Shown: in pieces, positions 16,262 through 31,385 of the stretch
Position numbering within the stretch: position 1 is the first letter of the stretch
Layout of the letters: every line of letters starts with the position of its first letter
NCBI GenBank assembly: GCA_945643635.1
Contig: CALZFC010000005.1
Span: 834,501 to 898,500, forward strand
Source: Allodiplogaster sudhausi
Taxonomy: Eukaryota > Nematoda > Chromadorea > Rhabditida > Diplogasteridae
Length of the DNA stretch: 64,000 bases
Direction: 5' to 3'
Notes under the pieces: model-generated
Database searches by the model: none
What the model was told of the DNA's origin: nothing
What the model saw: only the letters and a program-made list of their open reading frames with translations
Program-made: the position numbers and the translations under genes

Positions 16262-18551
16262 ATGTTATGCATGATCACGAAAGTAGTAGATGGTCGTCTG
16301 CTCGCCGGGATGCTGGAGAATGTCAAGCACAAGACCAATTCGATCGCAGGGAAGGAAGACGAGATGCTCGGGAGGCTCGCCCAGCTCAAGAATCAAACGA
16401 AAATTAAATATGTCAGTATGATCCATTTATACATGCCTGAGAAGGTGCTGGGTCGTTTTCTTCCTTATCTACCTATACATCGTGGATTTCGGTTGGAGCC
16501 CGTTCCCAGTCCTGCTTGAAAGAATTCGAAACGAATGAACATATATATATTCTTTATCGCTTTGCCCAGCATGGGTTTAATGTGATAACATATAGTCATA
16601 CAAGTGATGCAATATGGGTCAAGCAAAAGGAAAACAAACAAGAAAAAAGAAAAAGCAAAGAAAGGGGAATGTAGTCATGATGTAACATTCAAGCAATAGG
16701 TACGGAAAGAAGAGAGGGAATTAGTGGAGACATGGTGATCAAGTAGTGAGTTCCATAACCGGACTACACGATAAGATAGGCATGAGCGACGATAGCGGAG
16801 TGATCGAAGAGATGGAAATGAAAGCCTAAGAGAGTGACCACGGAGATTGGAAGAGTATCCAATTGGGAATTGGAAGAAATGAGTGGGTTCAATTGGGGTA
16901 AGATTTCGCATAATTTTGAAAGTTGTAACTAAATCGGTAACAAGTCTGCGTTGCTCGAGCGAGGGTAATCCGAGGGTCTGTAAGCGTTGATCATATGACA
17001 TAGAACGGCCAGATCTTTTAAAGATGGATCGGGTGAAACTTCTTTGGACTCTCTCAACCAAATTGACATATTGAACAGCAGAAGGGTTCCAAACTTCGGA
17101 TAGTGAATCAAGAATGGGCAATACATAAACTTTATATAATCGGGTCAAAATGGAGGGGTTGTGAGATCGGAAAGAGCGAAGAATATATGCGCATCGTGCG
17201 GACGCTTTTCTAACAATGGTCAAAATGTGCTCCCTAAATGATAGTTCGCTATCATATGTAATACCAAGGTCCTTAAAAGAAGACACAGTTGGGAGAGGTA
17301 TGCCGCGCAAAGAAAACACCGGTGGGATTGGGTGGTTACCGATTGTCATGATAACAGTCTTATCCAAGGAGATAATGAGACCCCACTTATTGGGACATAA
17401 ATCGATGGCATTAAGTGACGATTGAAGGAGAGGCTGATCATTATACGTATATACCTTAACATCATCCGCGTAAATAGTGAAATAACAACCTGAGGGTATG
17501 CATTCAACAATGTCATTAATGTAGATAAGAAAGAGAAGAGGTCCTAAACAAGTTCCCTGATTTACACCACTGTTAATAGAATAGGGAAGAGAAGTAGAAT
17601 CATTGATGATAACCGACTGGTTTCTATTAGCTAGAAATGAGTCAAAGAATCTCAGAAGGCTACCAGATATACCAATTTTGTAAAGTTTATAGAGAAGATG
17701 GGGTCGAGGAACTGAATCGAAGGCCTTGGTGAAATCAATAAAAGCAGTAGTGACATATTGGGACGAGTCTAAAGCACGATGCCATTCATTAAGAGTGGAT
17801 AAAAGGGCAGTGGATACGGAGTGGCGAGGGCGAAAGCCGTATTGGAAAGGGGTGAGAATGGAATGCTCTTCAAGTTAGAGGAAAATTCGTCGGGAAATAA
17901 TGCGTTCCATTACCTTAGATAGAGAACAAGTGAGAGATATAGGCCTATCATTTACACAATCTTCGCGGGATCCTTTCCGCTTGTACACGGGACGGATAAG
18001 AGCACGGGACCATATCTTGGGAATTTGGCCATACATCATTACTCGATTAAATATTATAGTAATGGGAGTAATAATAGAGACAGCGGATTTCTTAAGAAAA
18101 ATATAAGGAATTCTATCAGGAGATGTAGCGTTTCGACTAGGGAGCTTAGACAATGCACGGGAGATGGTGTCTGAGGTAAACTCGATGTAATCTAATCGGC
18201 CAGCAATGTAAGGTGTAGAATCAGAGGAGGAGGAGAAACAGAAGTGAAATCAAAACAATCTTCAAAATAATCAGCAAATGCTTGAGCCTTGGAGGGTGCA
18301 TCTGTACATATAGCATAAGAGGTCTTAATGAGACCAATACTCGTATTATCTTTAATACAACAATTAGCATAGCGGTAAAATAATCGCAACATGATCACAT
18401 CAATACAAGTTATACACGTTTACTCCACATTCGATCACATCTGTAAGATAAAAATGATAGAAATACGAATATTATCATACTCTCGCACCTCCTTCGGAAA
18501 CGAGAGGGCGATGAGCGTTAAAAGGACGAGTAGAATGAAGACGACACGCAA
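16262..18551 (-). pseudogene. Family-2 secreted protein, copy B, split by a LINE
   Basis: The signal-peptide exon (about 18489-18551) encodes LRVVFILLVLLTLIALSFPK but its start ATG has become TTG. The second exon (about 16462-16512, DWERAPTEIHDV) reaches TAG at 16473-16475. The third exon (TRLSAPEY... in copy C) is deleted, and the last exon (ELGEPPEHLV, LDILQHPGEQTT) runs past the normal stop. A LINE occupies the first intron. It is a clear relic of the gene intact at 25123-25888. Confidence 0.7.
16535..18386 (-). mobile_element. 5'-truncated LINE (CR1/jockey-like) with reverse transcriptase
   Basis: Inserted in family-2 copy B relative to copy C, with a short AACAT-like duplication at both ends. 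On the minus strand it encodes most of an RT: NATSPDRIPYIFL, RPISLTCSLSKVMERII, FQYGFRPRHS, AFIDFTKAFDSVPRP, GVNQG...GPLLFLIYIND, the catalytic FTIYADDVKVY (YADD) and a long C-terminal part (16675-17367: SFKDLGITYDSELSFREHI..., GLPSLEQRR). At least one stop interrupts it (after RRIFL, near 17878). No endonuclease domain remains. The 3' end is at the left and finishes in an AT repeat rather than poly-A. CR1/jockey is my reading of the RT; the clade should be checked. Confidence 0.85.
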
Positions 18552-18839
18552 CTTCTTGCTTTTGTCCTTCAAATGTTAGATTGCATACGGTATATAATAT
18601 TTATGATTTATTAAGCAATCATTTATGCATCAGAAGCATCTTAATGATTCATATAACACAGATAAAGCGTCTCCAAGGAAACTAATTGTAAGTGATACAA
18701 CATGAAAAAGTGCATTAATGAAGAACACTTTGACGCTTGAGCGCGTCTCCTTTGCCATCTGATTGACTGTTCTTTTCCGTTTTGGTTGTCTTCTCTCTCA
18801 GGAAAAAAATGCGATGCATAGACATAACATACAAAGTCT

Positions 18840-19085
18840 GCAAATGTTGGAAAGAAGGGACACTCTCTTTGTGATTAAACCTCTCAAAGGTGGTTCTCTT
18901 GGGAGCCCAGTTTGCCGCTGCCATAAACATGGCGCTAGAAATACCAGCATGCGAGGCAGCCGAAGTAGCGGCTGCCCTAGTGGAATGGGCTCCAAATTTG
19001 CTATCAATCCCCACATCAGTATGCAACGAACGCAACCACCTAGCGATGGTGGAGCTAGTTACAGGGTCATGAGGGCAAATAGTTT
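18840..19085 (-). mobile_element. Tyrosine-recombinase element fragment (DIRS/PAT/Ngaro-like)
   Basis: The minus strand encodes HDPVTSSTIARWLRSLHTDV, then FGAHSTRAAATSAASHAG and NWAPKRTTFERFNHKE. The HSTRAAATSAA block with a downstream GW-like (NWA) and F..F.H motif is the C-terminal half of the tyrosine recombinase of DIRS-order retrotransposons; HxxR is the conserved catalytic pair. The downstream Tyr region and the upstream RT/RNase H are missing, and stops lie just upstream, so it is dead. Copy 4 of the spacer is continuous with 18838 and diverges there, so the insertion or deletion breakpoint is about 18839. 19086-19620 may contain more of the element and GA repeats, but nothing codable. 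Confidence 0.65.
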
Positions 19086-20002
19086 ATCTCATCAGAAGTT
19101 GCTCATTGGACAGGGTGGGGAGTGAGAGTAAGAGATATATAGAAAATGAGAGAGAAAGATAGAGAGATATATTGAGAGATAGAGAGAGAGAGAGAGAAAG
19201 AAAACATTCACGAGAACTCTTCAGACCAAACCGTACCCCGGAGACTACATTATTCCTCAGTCAATACTATTAAGCATAACTTACTCGCTTTACCTAGCAT
19301 AGTAAGTGTATCTGGTATTTGATATCTATTCTCTATCCCATTATTTTTCTCCCCAACTGACTCCGTCTTAGCTGGCAAGACGAGGCCAGGGCTTGGCACC
19401 CCCTGGAGCGGAGTGTTGGCGGCGGTAGTCATCCCTTCCCCCTCCCCTTCCGCCAAGTGTTTTAATCTCGATTCACAGTAGTATTGCTCTGTGCACAATT
19501 CTTTCCTTCAAGTTACAAGGATTTTTTCTATTGGTTACGCGTTTTAAATATCACGTGTGGTCGCATCATATATTCAATGGTGTAATAAATTATTATTATA
19601 ACCCTTGTGTTCGAAGAACCAGCTAAACTCAAGTTCTTTATTGTTACATTACAATCAAAATATTTTAAATGAAGAGAGAGAATGTAAGAAAGGATGAGGG
19701 GGATGTGAAGGGGTATTGCGGAAACTTCGATTGAGTAGACAGGAAATTGTAGTGGCGAGGCTTTTCAGTGTGCTCTTTCGTCTTTATTCACGTGAAGAAA
19801 GTGCTCCTTAATATAAGAAACGTTATCCTTCTGGAAAAAAAACAAGTCGAAGTTATGGAAACGGCAAAGAAGTCTTCTCTTCGAAAACACCAGCAATTTG
19901 CTTCAGTGCAATGTTAAAATATTCATTAGACCATAATTAACAAAGCCTTTGTTCTTCGTTACGAGTTCAACGAATGAGATGAATTTCTCAAAAAAAAAAT
20001 TA

Positions 20003-23000
20003 TTATGATACCGTATCTTCAGACGCTGGCGTCGTAGGAATAGGAGTAGAAGTGGAAGTTGAAGGGTCGCCAGCTGCCGCTTCGTAGGCGAAGAGTTGCA
20101 TGGTGTAAACGAACTTGCTTAGTTCATCCTCAGCTTCAGGCGACCAGTGAAGCTTGAGAAGCTGGCGAAGCTAAGGAGTGATATGGTGGTGTGAAACGAA
20201 GTGCGAATAGTTTTTTTTCATAAGAATTTTTTATTTATATAAATTTTTGAAGGAGGGGGACATAATAAATTCTTTAATTACTTAACTTATAGGCATTTCC
20301 AGTTCTAATGGTAGTGGTCGAAATGAACATGCCTTTTGTTCAAGTTCATCTGTAGAATCTTCCGCATTGCTAATGATGTGATGCACAAATGAGATGTATT
20401 CTTGAAGTTCAGGAGAAAGTTCGTTGGATCGAACAGATATCTTCAAAGAGTCTGTGAGCTGTATGAAAAGAAAACAGAGTTCTTGGAAATTAGATTGTTT
20501 TTTTTCGGTTTCGTCTTAACCTCATGCAAAACCTTCCTCATCCAGAGTTTCAGCTTGAGGACAACCTCCTCCCTATCGGCCTAAACCATAGAAATAGAGT
20601 TCCAGTTAGTTCCCCGGAATGGAATAGGTATAAATTTTTTGTCAAGGAAGGAGAGGAAGTGTGGACATGCCGTGCCTTCCTTGCTCTCTACGTAATCTGT
20701 GATGCTGAGCAGTCGCTCCTTCGCATTCCTTTGCCGCTCAGTCAACTTGTGGATTATGACCGAAGCGTGGGTGAGGGATTCCTCATTGTTGAAGAGACGC
20801 TTCACGACTGCTTTTAGGAGCGGTTGAGGAGCGACGGCGAAAGCGTTCCAGTTAGTCACGATCTCCTGTGTCCGACTATTTATTTATCAAACTATAAACT
20901 CTAATGCATTAAAGGAGCATGAAACCCATTCTTTTTATCACTTAAGCTATTACACGAGTCAGTCTATGCCCTTCATGCGAACACTTCTGCAAAGTAAAAA
21001 TATTCAAAAGTACAGCATTCGCGAGAAATTTACATATAAAAAATGTGCCTGTATCAGGGAAATTTTTGGTGCTATACGATATATTTCTGTTCTTTGTATG
21101 TTAAGCAGAAATTTAACTCCAGGATATTCACCACCGGCCTGTTGGCGGGAAAATATTTTTTAAACGTCATCACTTGCATTGTCGAAATAAATGAAAGCAG
21201 CCATTTCCAGTCCTTTTTTCTCTGTTCGTTTGTAATTCTGCGATGATTCCCGGGAAATATCGAAATTCCGCAAAAAAATTTCAATATCAAAATTTTTTGA
21301 AAATTTTTTACTAGTCCGTGTGCACTGTTTTCAGTGCAAATATTATAATAAAAGCGAATTGAATTACAGTATCTCGGAAGATTCTACAGGGTTTTCCGCG
21401 TAGGAGTTTTGGGTGTTCATGCTCCTTTAATTGACTCATTCAGTTGTGGAATGGGTTCAATATCACTATTTTATTTATTCCACTTGAATTTTAGAGAACG
21501 AGAAGGTGCAACCTGCGTATAAGTCCTATATTCCTAGAAGGAAATCGATACCAATCGTTTTTTTATTGAAGTGTTTCCTATAAATGAACCGTTTCTGGCG
21601 AAGCCGTCTTCGAAAGGTCATTCACCGCCGAAGTCAAAAGAGCTCGAAACATGGCCTCTTTCAGCAATTGAGCGAGCTCTTTGAGTCGTGGAGAATTGCT
21701 GATCGGCCACCTTTTGAGCTCGCTAAGCTAAATTGTATGAATCGTTCCCAACTCAGCGGGAGGGGGGGGGGGGGGGGAGTCTAAGCAAATGTAAGGAGTA
21801 TGAAATATGAACTCTGAATAGAAACTGAACTTTTCGCCTTGCCTGCTGATGAAGGTCTTCCTTTGTGTTTTGCGGGTTCTGAAGGATTTCTAGGATACTT
21901 TCGATGTATTTAATCTCCGAAGTCGGAAGCTCCATTACTTTCGTCATAATCTTAACACTTGCAAATTGCTTGACATGCAGTTTTTTTTATTTCGAGCGGA
22001 TCTGTTTCAAAATTAAGCAAATCAAAGTTCTCCAAATGTTCTCACATCATATCACTTTTGATTAAATAAATAGATAAAATAACCTTTCTGTAGACTGTCT
22101 CCAGATAGCCTTTGACCTTTTTGAGCGCAACCATTGCATATCTCTTAACATAAATAGTTTAGGATTCTGTTTCGCTATAAAATAATGATTAGAAAAAAAT
22201 ACAACTGAAAATTTCAAGTTTTTTTTCAAAGGAAATCACTGCCAAGTGATATTTCAAAATAATCTTTTTCTGCAATCTCTGTCAAAATTTTTTTTTTTCG
22301 AATAAAAAAATGTTCGGCAAACTCTGTCGTAGCCGTCCAAGCTCGCGATGAACGCGTCGAGATTTCTAGCCCGTTCACGGCCCGTGAGCGCGGGAGCAGC
22401 GAGATGGCCAAGGATGACGCCGGCGAAGGTTCTGTCACGGGCGTTAGAGAAGAGCTTCTCGATGATTTCTACCGAGCGGAACAGCTCGATAAATGAGACG
22501 GCGTTGATGAATGTGGTGGGAAGCTGCAAAGGACGAGATCCTTATCATCTTCAAATAGAACCGAAATGTTTTATGAATCCGGTTAGCTGCCCTATTTTGA
22601 TATTATTTTCTTATTTAGGTGGCATTTCTTCCAACTCAATAAGAACAGGAATGAAATAGAAGAAGATTGGAATGCTTGCGCACATAGTCTTCAACAGATT
22701 TCGTAACAGGCCGGGGAATTACTTCATCATTGTCAGTTGCCGTTCCAGAAGTCACCTTTAATTAAAAAAAAAAGAAAGTTAGCAGTCTACCATTGCGGCG
22801 AAGAATAGAACAAGCCTCTGCTTTCTCTGTGGTGGAAGGCGGAGAAGAAGAGGAAGCTACATGCAAGTCTTCAACATACTTGAGGAACGCTTCCTCGACG
22901 CGATCAGTGAATTGTCCCATCCCAACGGAGTCCGCAGCAGGCAAGGCAATACTCACTTTCTTGATCTGGAATGAGATGCAATAGGATAATTCGTTCGAGA

Positions 23001-24074
23001 GAGTGTATTTTGAGCTACATAAATAATTATTTGAAGCGCAAAGATTGATATAATCAAATGAACACCTTTTCTGACTGTTCATACACGGTTAGGCTGGGAT
23101 CCTCCAGAATTGCTTGAAATTCTCGAACGAGCTGAAGCTCTTCCTCTGAAAGATTCTTCGACAGCTCTGCTACCTGAAAGTCGAATGTTCTCTGTAAATT
23201 CTACTGACCATAAATCTAATCATCTTCAAAAGCTATTTTGACTCACCTTATAATAGAGTTCTGCCATCCCGGTGCCCACTCTCTCAAGGACAGACTTCAG
23301 GGAGTGCGTATCCTTAATAATAATATATAAGAATATTAAAAAGAGAATGTATGCCCTAAGAGGGAAGACATCAATAATTGTATGCATACTTCTCGTAATC
23401 CCAGTAGTTTTTCTGTGTAGAAATGCACAAACATATTATCTTCAAATACGATTTCATTTGAAGACTAACTGTGTCGTTTCTGGAAGAGATGTACGCGACG
23501 AACAGTTCCATCCTTTCATTGGCATTCAGTTTCCAAGATCCGAAAATGGAGGACAGCTCAAGGGCAAGGGCGAGCTCGCTTGGCTCTTTGAAGAGGCTAT
23601 GCATGAACTGGATACGGAACGATTCTTGGACACCTGCGAATGCGTTGAGGAAGAGGACTGGGAACTGAAAATAAGAAATTTTGCTAGCTGTGCGGGATAA
23701 GCTCTGCCTAATCTTCGTCTGCCCCTTCTGCGAAATCGCCGGTACCCATCGATCGCCTACTTCCATATAATAGAACCCCTGTGGATTCCATCAGAACATT
23801 AGCCCGATAAGCGAGTGAACAGTAACCGCGGCTGTTGACGAAGTGCTTTCCGATTCAGGAATAATCTGGTTGGTCGCTTGATCATAGTAGATCACATTGT
23901 CGTTTCCAACCTGTAGAAAAGAGTGCAAGTACATTTAATGAATTTAGGTATAAAAAAGAGAGTTTTCATAGATATTTGAGGTTATTTTGGTTTATAAGAA
24001 TGGAATAAAACTTGTTGTGGACGAGCGGAGATGCCAAGAGGCCAGAGGGCGAGCAGAACGAAGACCACTCGCAT
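20003..24074 (-). CDS. Family-1 modular secreted protein, copy C (three modules, best preserved)
   Basis: Fifteen exons, all phase 0: 24012-24074, 23827-23910, 23470-23664, 23247-23312, 23066-23173, 22822-22965, 22684-22755, 22323-22523, 22084-22143, 21843-21950, 21626-21727, 20671-20865, 20521-20580, 20333-20440, 20003-20170. They give about 577 aa: signal peptide MRVVFVLLALWPLGISA, linker (VGNDNVIYYD...), then three modules of four exons each: 65/67/65 aa (F.NA......LF....ER...YI.S), 22/20/20 aa, 36/36/36 aa (LS.E...V..I...NP..T..E...K) and a variable Ser/Thr-rich exon. The 36-aa exon resembles nematode SXP/RAL-2 (DUF148) helices. Several introns need GC donors: after 21843 (CAG|gcaagg), 20671 (ACG|gcatgt), 20333 (AAG|gcatgt) and possibly 22822. 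With the GT donor after 22791 instead, the frame breaks. Function unknown; presumably exported. Exon ends in the variable exons are least certain. Confidence 0.6.
20913..21426. mobile_element. TTAA-flanked MITE (piggyBac-like target site)
   Basis: A 514-bp insertion in an intron of family-1 copy C; copy B (near 12118) has the empty site. The ends are inverted: AGGAGCATGAAaCCCA on the left and the reverse complement AGGAGCATGAACaCCCA on the right. It is bordered by TTAA at 20909-20912 and 21427-21430. It has no coding capacity. A 79-bp relative sits in an intron of the LACTB-like gene (51924-52002). TTAA duplication is characteristic of piggyBac, but the termini do not obviously match canonical piggyBac ends. 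Confidence 0.75.
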
Positions 24075-25122
24075 CTTTTAAATATATATTAATTTTGATG
24101 ATCTTCAAATCATTTACACAATGACAAGTGTAATTATAGCTAAAAATTTGATCTTCTTCCTACAAAGTTCTTAAGAGATAAAAGAGAGCATAATCAGCAG
24201 AGCAAGAGAGGCGTTTCTTATGGCAGCTTATGCTTTCTTGTCTCTGCTGCGCCTCTTTTATATTCATACAAAGCAATGTCAGGTGGTTTTCATGATTCAT
24301 ATTGTTTATTTCTGCGTTTCTCAGAGTTCCCTTTTCGCTTCTCTTCTCTCTGCTTGCTTGAATCATGGGAAAGAGAATTCTATAGAAAGAAGACAAAATA
24401 AACTCAAATTTTTGCCAATTTTTGCCGGAATGTCCCAATGAATAATGCATTTTGTTGGCTCCGCGTTCTTCATATTTTTTTTTTTGCTTAATCATTGCTC
24501 ATGCATTCTGCCGACAAATAAGGTTTGCTGCCAGTTATGAATTGATTATTTATATAATAAGTTGTTAAGTGATAAACACAAGAAGTTCGGATTGTCATTT
24601 TTAGCACATACCGGGTGAAATGAAAGTGCATTTGGAGTCATGGAATGTATGTAGGTATGCATGTATTTATGTATTTTATCGCAGTGATATACATAGGTTG
24701 ACCTGTGAGAAGAGAGGTAGTCGATAATGTGGTGACAAATTATCACGCAACATTTGAAAAAAAAGGATTTAAAAAACCAAGAAAGCAAGCTAAAGAAATA
24801 GATCGAAACTAATAGATATTCATTGGTGATTCACAGATAAATCGGCATATTTACGGAATGTGGAGATAGAAGTAAATTGAACCGTATTCCAAATACGAAC
24901 AACCCTAAAGGAATATCAAATATGAATCCCTAAAAAGGAAAAAAAATTTAATACGAGTAAAGACTCTTGTTATTATTATTAATCTTGTGCTGTTGTATTT
25001 GAAAAGGTGATTTTGCATCACACATTCCATCGTTCAACACATTGCTTATTGAGCTGGAGTATTATTTTGTATGCTTTATGACATGAAGACATGAAGATAT
25101 GCAATGTATGATCAGGAAAGCA

Positions 25123-25888
25123 TTAGATGGTCGTCTGCTCTCCGGGATGCTGGAGAATGTCAAGCACAAGAGCAATGCGATCTAAGAGAAGGTAGACGAG
25201 ATGCTTAGGAATCTCGCCCAGCTCGAGAATCTGAACTGACAAAAAGTTTTTTTCGTGCATATAATAAGATAGATAAAGAGAGGAAGCATTTTATTAACCA
25301 TGAAATATGTATATATTCATTTATTAATTAAATAAAAATTTTACATTTTTCTCTGGAGTCGTTGACAATATTTATTATAGTTCTGAAGTATAAATGAAAT
25401 GTCCAAGCCTTCTGCTCGGCGTCCTCTTGTCGAGGATTCTTGCGAACGATGGCAATTGCCCGTTGAATGTATTCCGGCGCACTGAGCCGGGTCTACAAAA
25501 ACAATAGGATCTCTTTTCCAGGAAATCAGTAAATTAAAAAAAAAGCGAACGAAAACGAAACTTAAACGAAAGCATTTTCTTGCTCTATGTCAGTATGATG
25601 CAATTATACATGCCTGAGAAGGTGCTGGGTCGTTTTCTTCCGGATCTACCTGTTCATCAGTGAATACATCGTGGATTTCGGTTGGAGCACGTTCCCAGTC
25701 CTGCGGGAAAGAATTCTAAACGAATTAACATGATCACATCAATACGTTATACAAGTTTATTCCACATTCGATCACATCAGGAAGATAAAAATTAAAGAAA
25801 TACGAATATTATCATACTCTCGCACCTCCCTCGGAAACGAGAGTACGATGAGCGGGAAGAGGACAAGTAGAATGAAGACGACCCGCAT
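25123..25888 (-). CDS. Family-2 small secreted protein, copy C (intact)
   Basis: Four exons, all phase 0: 25826-25888, 25650-25700, 25409-25492, 25123-25230, giving 101 aa. Exon 1 is a signal peptide (MRVVFILLVLFPLIVLSFP), strikingly like the family-1 start MRVVFVLLALW. Exon 3 (TRLSAPEYIQRAIAIV.KNP..ED.EQK) matches the end of the family-1 36-aa exon (LSPELQEYISFV..I...DELEQK). Exon 4 is a helical C-terminus ending LDILQHPGEQTTI. Intron 3 starts with GC (AAG|gcttgg), as at the equivalent family-1 position. It looks like a one-module relative of family 1, placed just upstream of it on the same strand. Function unknown; probably exported. Confidence 0.65.
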
Positions 25889-26650
25889 CTTCTTGCTTTT
25901 GTCCTTCAAATGTTTGATTGCATACTATGTATAATAATTATGATTTATCAAGAAATCATTTATGCAGCAGATGCATCTTAATAATACATATATGTAACAC
26001 AGATAAAGCGTCTCCAAGAAAACTAAGTGATAAAACATGAAAAGTGCATTAATCAAGAACACTTTGACGCATGGGCGCGTCTCCTTTGCCATCTGAATGA
26101 CTGTTCTTTTCCGTTTTGGTTTTCTTCTCTCTCAATCCGTACGAAAAAAAGAAGGAAAAAAAATACGATGCAAAGACATAACATACAAAGTCTGCCAATT
26201 ACACATCATCACTCTTCAATTGCAAGTCGTTTACGCTCGAATTCGACGCAAGTATTTCTGTGGAAAAAGTTAAAGTTAAATTTTACTTTTCGCCATGGAG
26301 TTTACATTAGCTCACTTATGTTCATACCAGCTAACTCATGATATTGTGGTCCGAAAGCTACAACATATTCTCAATACAACACCCAGCATTCTTTGTCAGT
26401 TAGAGAGTGCAGACGAAGAGAGAGAAATGAAGAGAGAGCGCAGCTTGACATGGCACTAGTAGATCCAAAAGGCATGGGCCAACCCTGAACGGTCTTAACA
26501 CCTTGAGCATATACGTACAGATGTTAATTGAACATTTCTTTACTTACTAAATATTGTTTACCAAAAAGTACGACGTAAATGAGAATTCAAGGACACAGAC
26601 ATGGCAAAGAATCCTGATGAATGTTGAAGCACATGGAATTACAGCCCTGT

Positions 26651-26733
26651 GTCATTCTGGCCGAGCGGTCTAAGGCGCTGCGTTCAGGTCGCAGTCCTCT
26701 TCGGAGGGCGCAGGTTCGAATCCTGCGGATGAC
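26651..26733 (+). tRNA. tRNA-Leu(CAG): tRNA-Leu (anticodon CAG), intact
   Basis: 83 nt. The acceptor stem GTCATTC pairs with GGATGAC (one G-U). The anticodon arm is CTGCG-TTCAGGT-CGCAG with anticodon CAG. The long variable arm CCTC-TTC-GGAGG is typical of leucine tRNAs, and the T-arm is GCAGG-TTCGAAT-CCTGC. A short T-run for RNA polymerase III termination follows at about 26742. There is no intron. It is the only intact member of three tRNA-Leu loci in the window and decodes CUG. Confidence 0.97.
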
Positions 26734-26854
26734 AAAGCTGTGTTTTTAGTATGTTGTTTTTTGATAGTCAATTGGAAAAGAAATTACTTGCAGTATTTAA
26801 ATACATATTCTGCATGGCTATGATTTTTTTTAAAAAATAACCATCCGTGTACTC

Positions 26855-26898
26855 TCTGCTCTCTTTCTCTCTCTCTCTCTCTCCCTTTATCTCTCTCG

Positions 26899-26952
<54 letters not shown>
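26855..26952. repeat. (CT)n tract upstream of esterase 2
   Basis: About 100 bp of nearly uninterrupted CT repeats, at the same relative position as 6115-6212 upstream of esterase 1. A second CT tract lies at about 27105-27195. No gene is seen in 26734-27726 apart from these. Confidence 0.92.
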
Positions 26953-27109
26953 GCTCAATGCTATTTCTTCTTGCCTCATTGCCAGTCAGTTAGCGGCCGG
27001 CACAAAGAATACACACAGTTGCTTATCGGCTAAAGTGATCAATTTTTACTACCGGGCACCAATTAGTCAATGCTTGCCTTCTCGCTCCCATTCTCTCTCT
27101 CACATTCTC

Positions 27110-27157
<48 letters not shown>

Positions 27158-27726
27158 TCTCTCTCTCTTCCTCTCTCTCTCTCTCTCTCTCTCTTTCTTC
27201 CTTTCTGAGCAAAAAACATAGAGAGTAGCGCACATAAAGGGTGAAAAAGAAAGAGAAAGTACAATGTACTGGTGGTGACGGTCGCTCGCATACCAACCCA
27301 TATGCTCAAAGTTCATTGCTTGGTCTCTTTGCATTTTGATATTTATGCATTTTCAGAAGTTTTTCAAAGTTTTCGAAAACGTCTTTCACTTTCTGTATTC
27401 AATTTCATCTCCTTTTTTTTCTTTTCGCTCACTTCAATCGCTTTCCAATCTTTTTTTAATTTCCTTCTCACGTGGTATATAGGAGAACAGTAAGTACTTG
27501 CAATGTATGTAGCGTGACCGGTAACATGAATGGGAATATCAGTCTGCATTTCAGTCCCTGTCTGAATTCTTTCCCGTCAATCCTTTCCCATCAATTTGCT
27601 TTTTTTCTCTTCTTTTTGCCGATGCAATCCCGCATTTATTTGTCCTTGTTTGTTCACAGGAATAAATGGATAATTTTATTATGCTTTTACTATTTGCAGT
27701 GAGGGGGATATTTTGTTAAGTAAGAG

Positions 27727-31234
<3,508 letters not shown>

Positions 31235-31379
31235 GATAAGATTATTATGCATGATTTTTACGGGTCAACATGAATGTACGGTGGCGAAGGACCTGGCATA
31301 GGGGAATAAAATACGAATAGTCCACTTATAAATGTGTGTTTATACAATATGCGCATGACTACAATTGGCGTTAAGATTA

Positions 31380-31385
31380 AATAAA
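31380..31385 (+). terminator. Polyadenylation signal of esterase 2
   Basis: AATAAA about 145 bases after the stop, in 'gattaaataaat', as after esterase 1. The following spacer (31400-32185) contains a GA-rich patch at about 31560-31710 and no gene. Confidence 0.7.
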
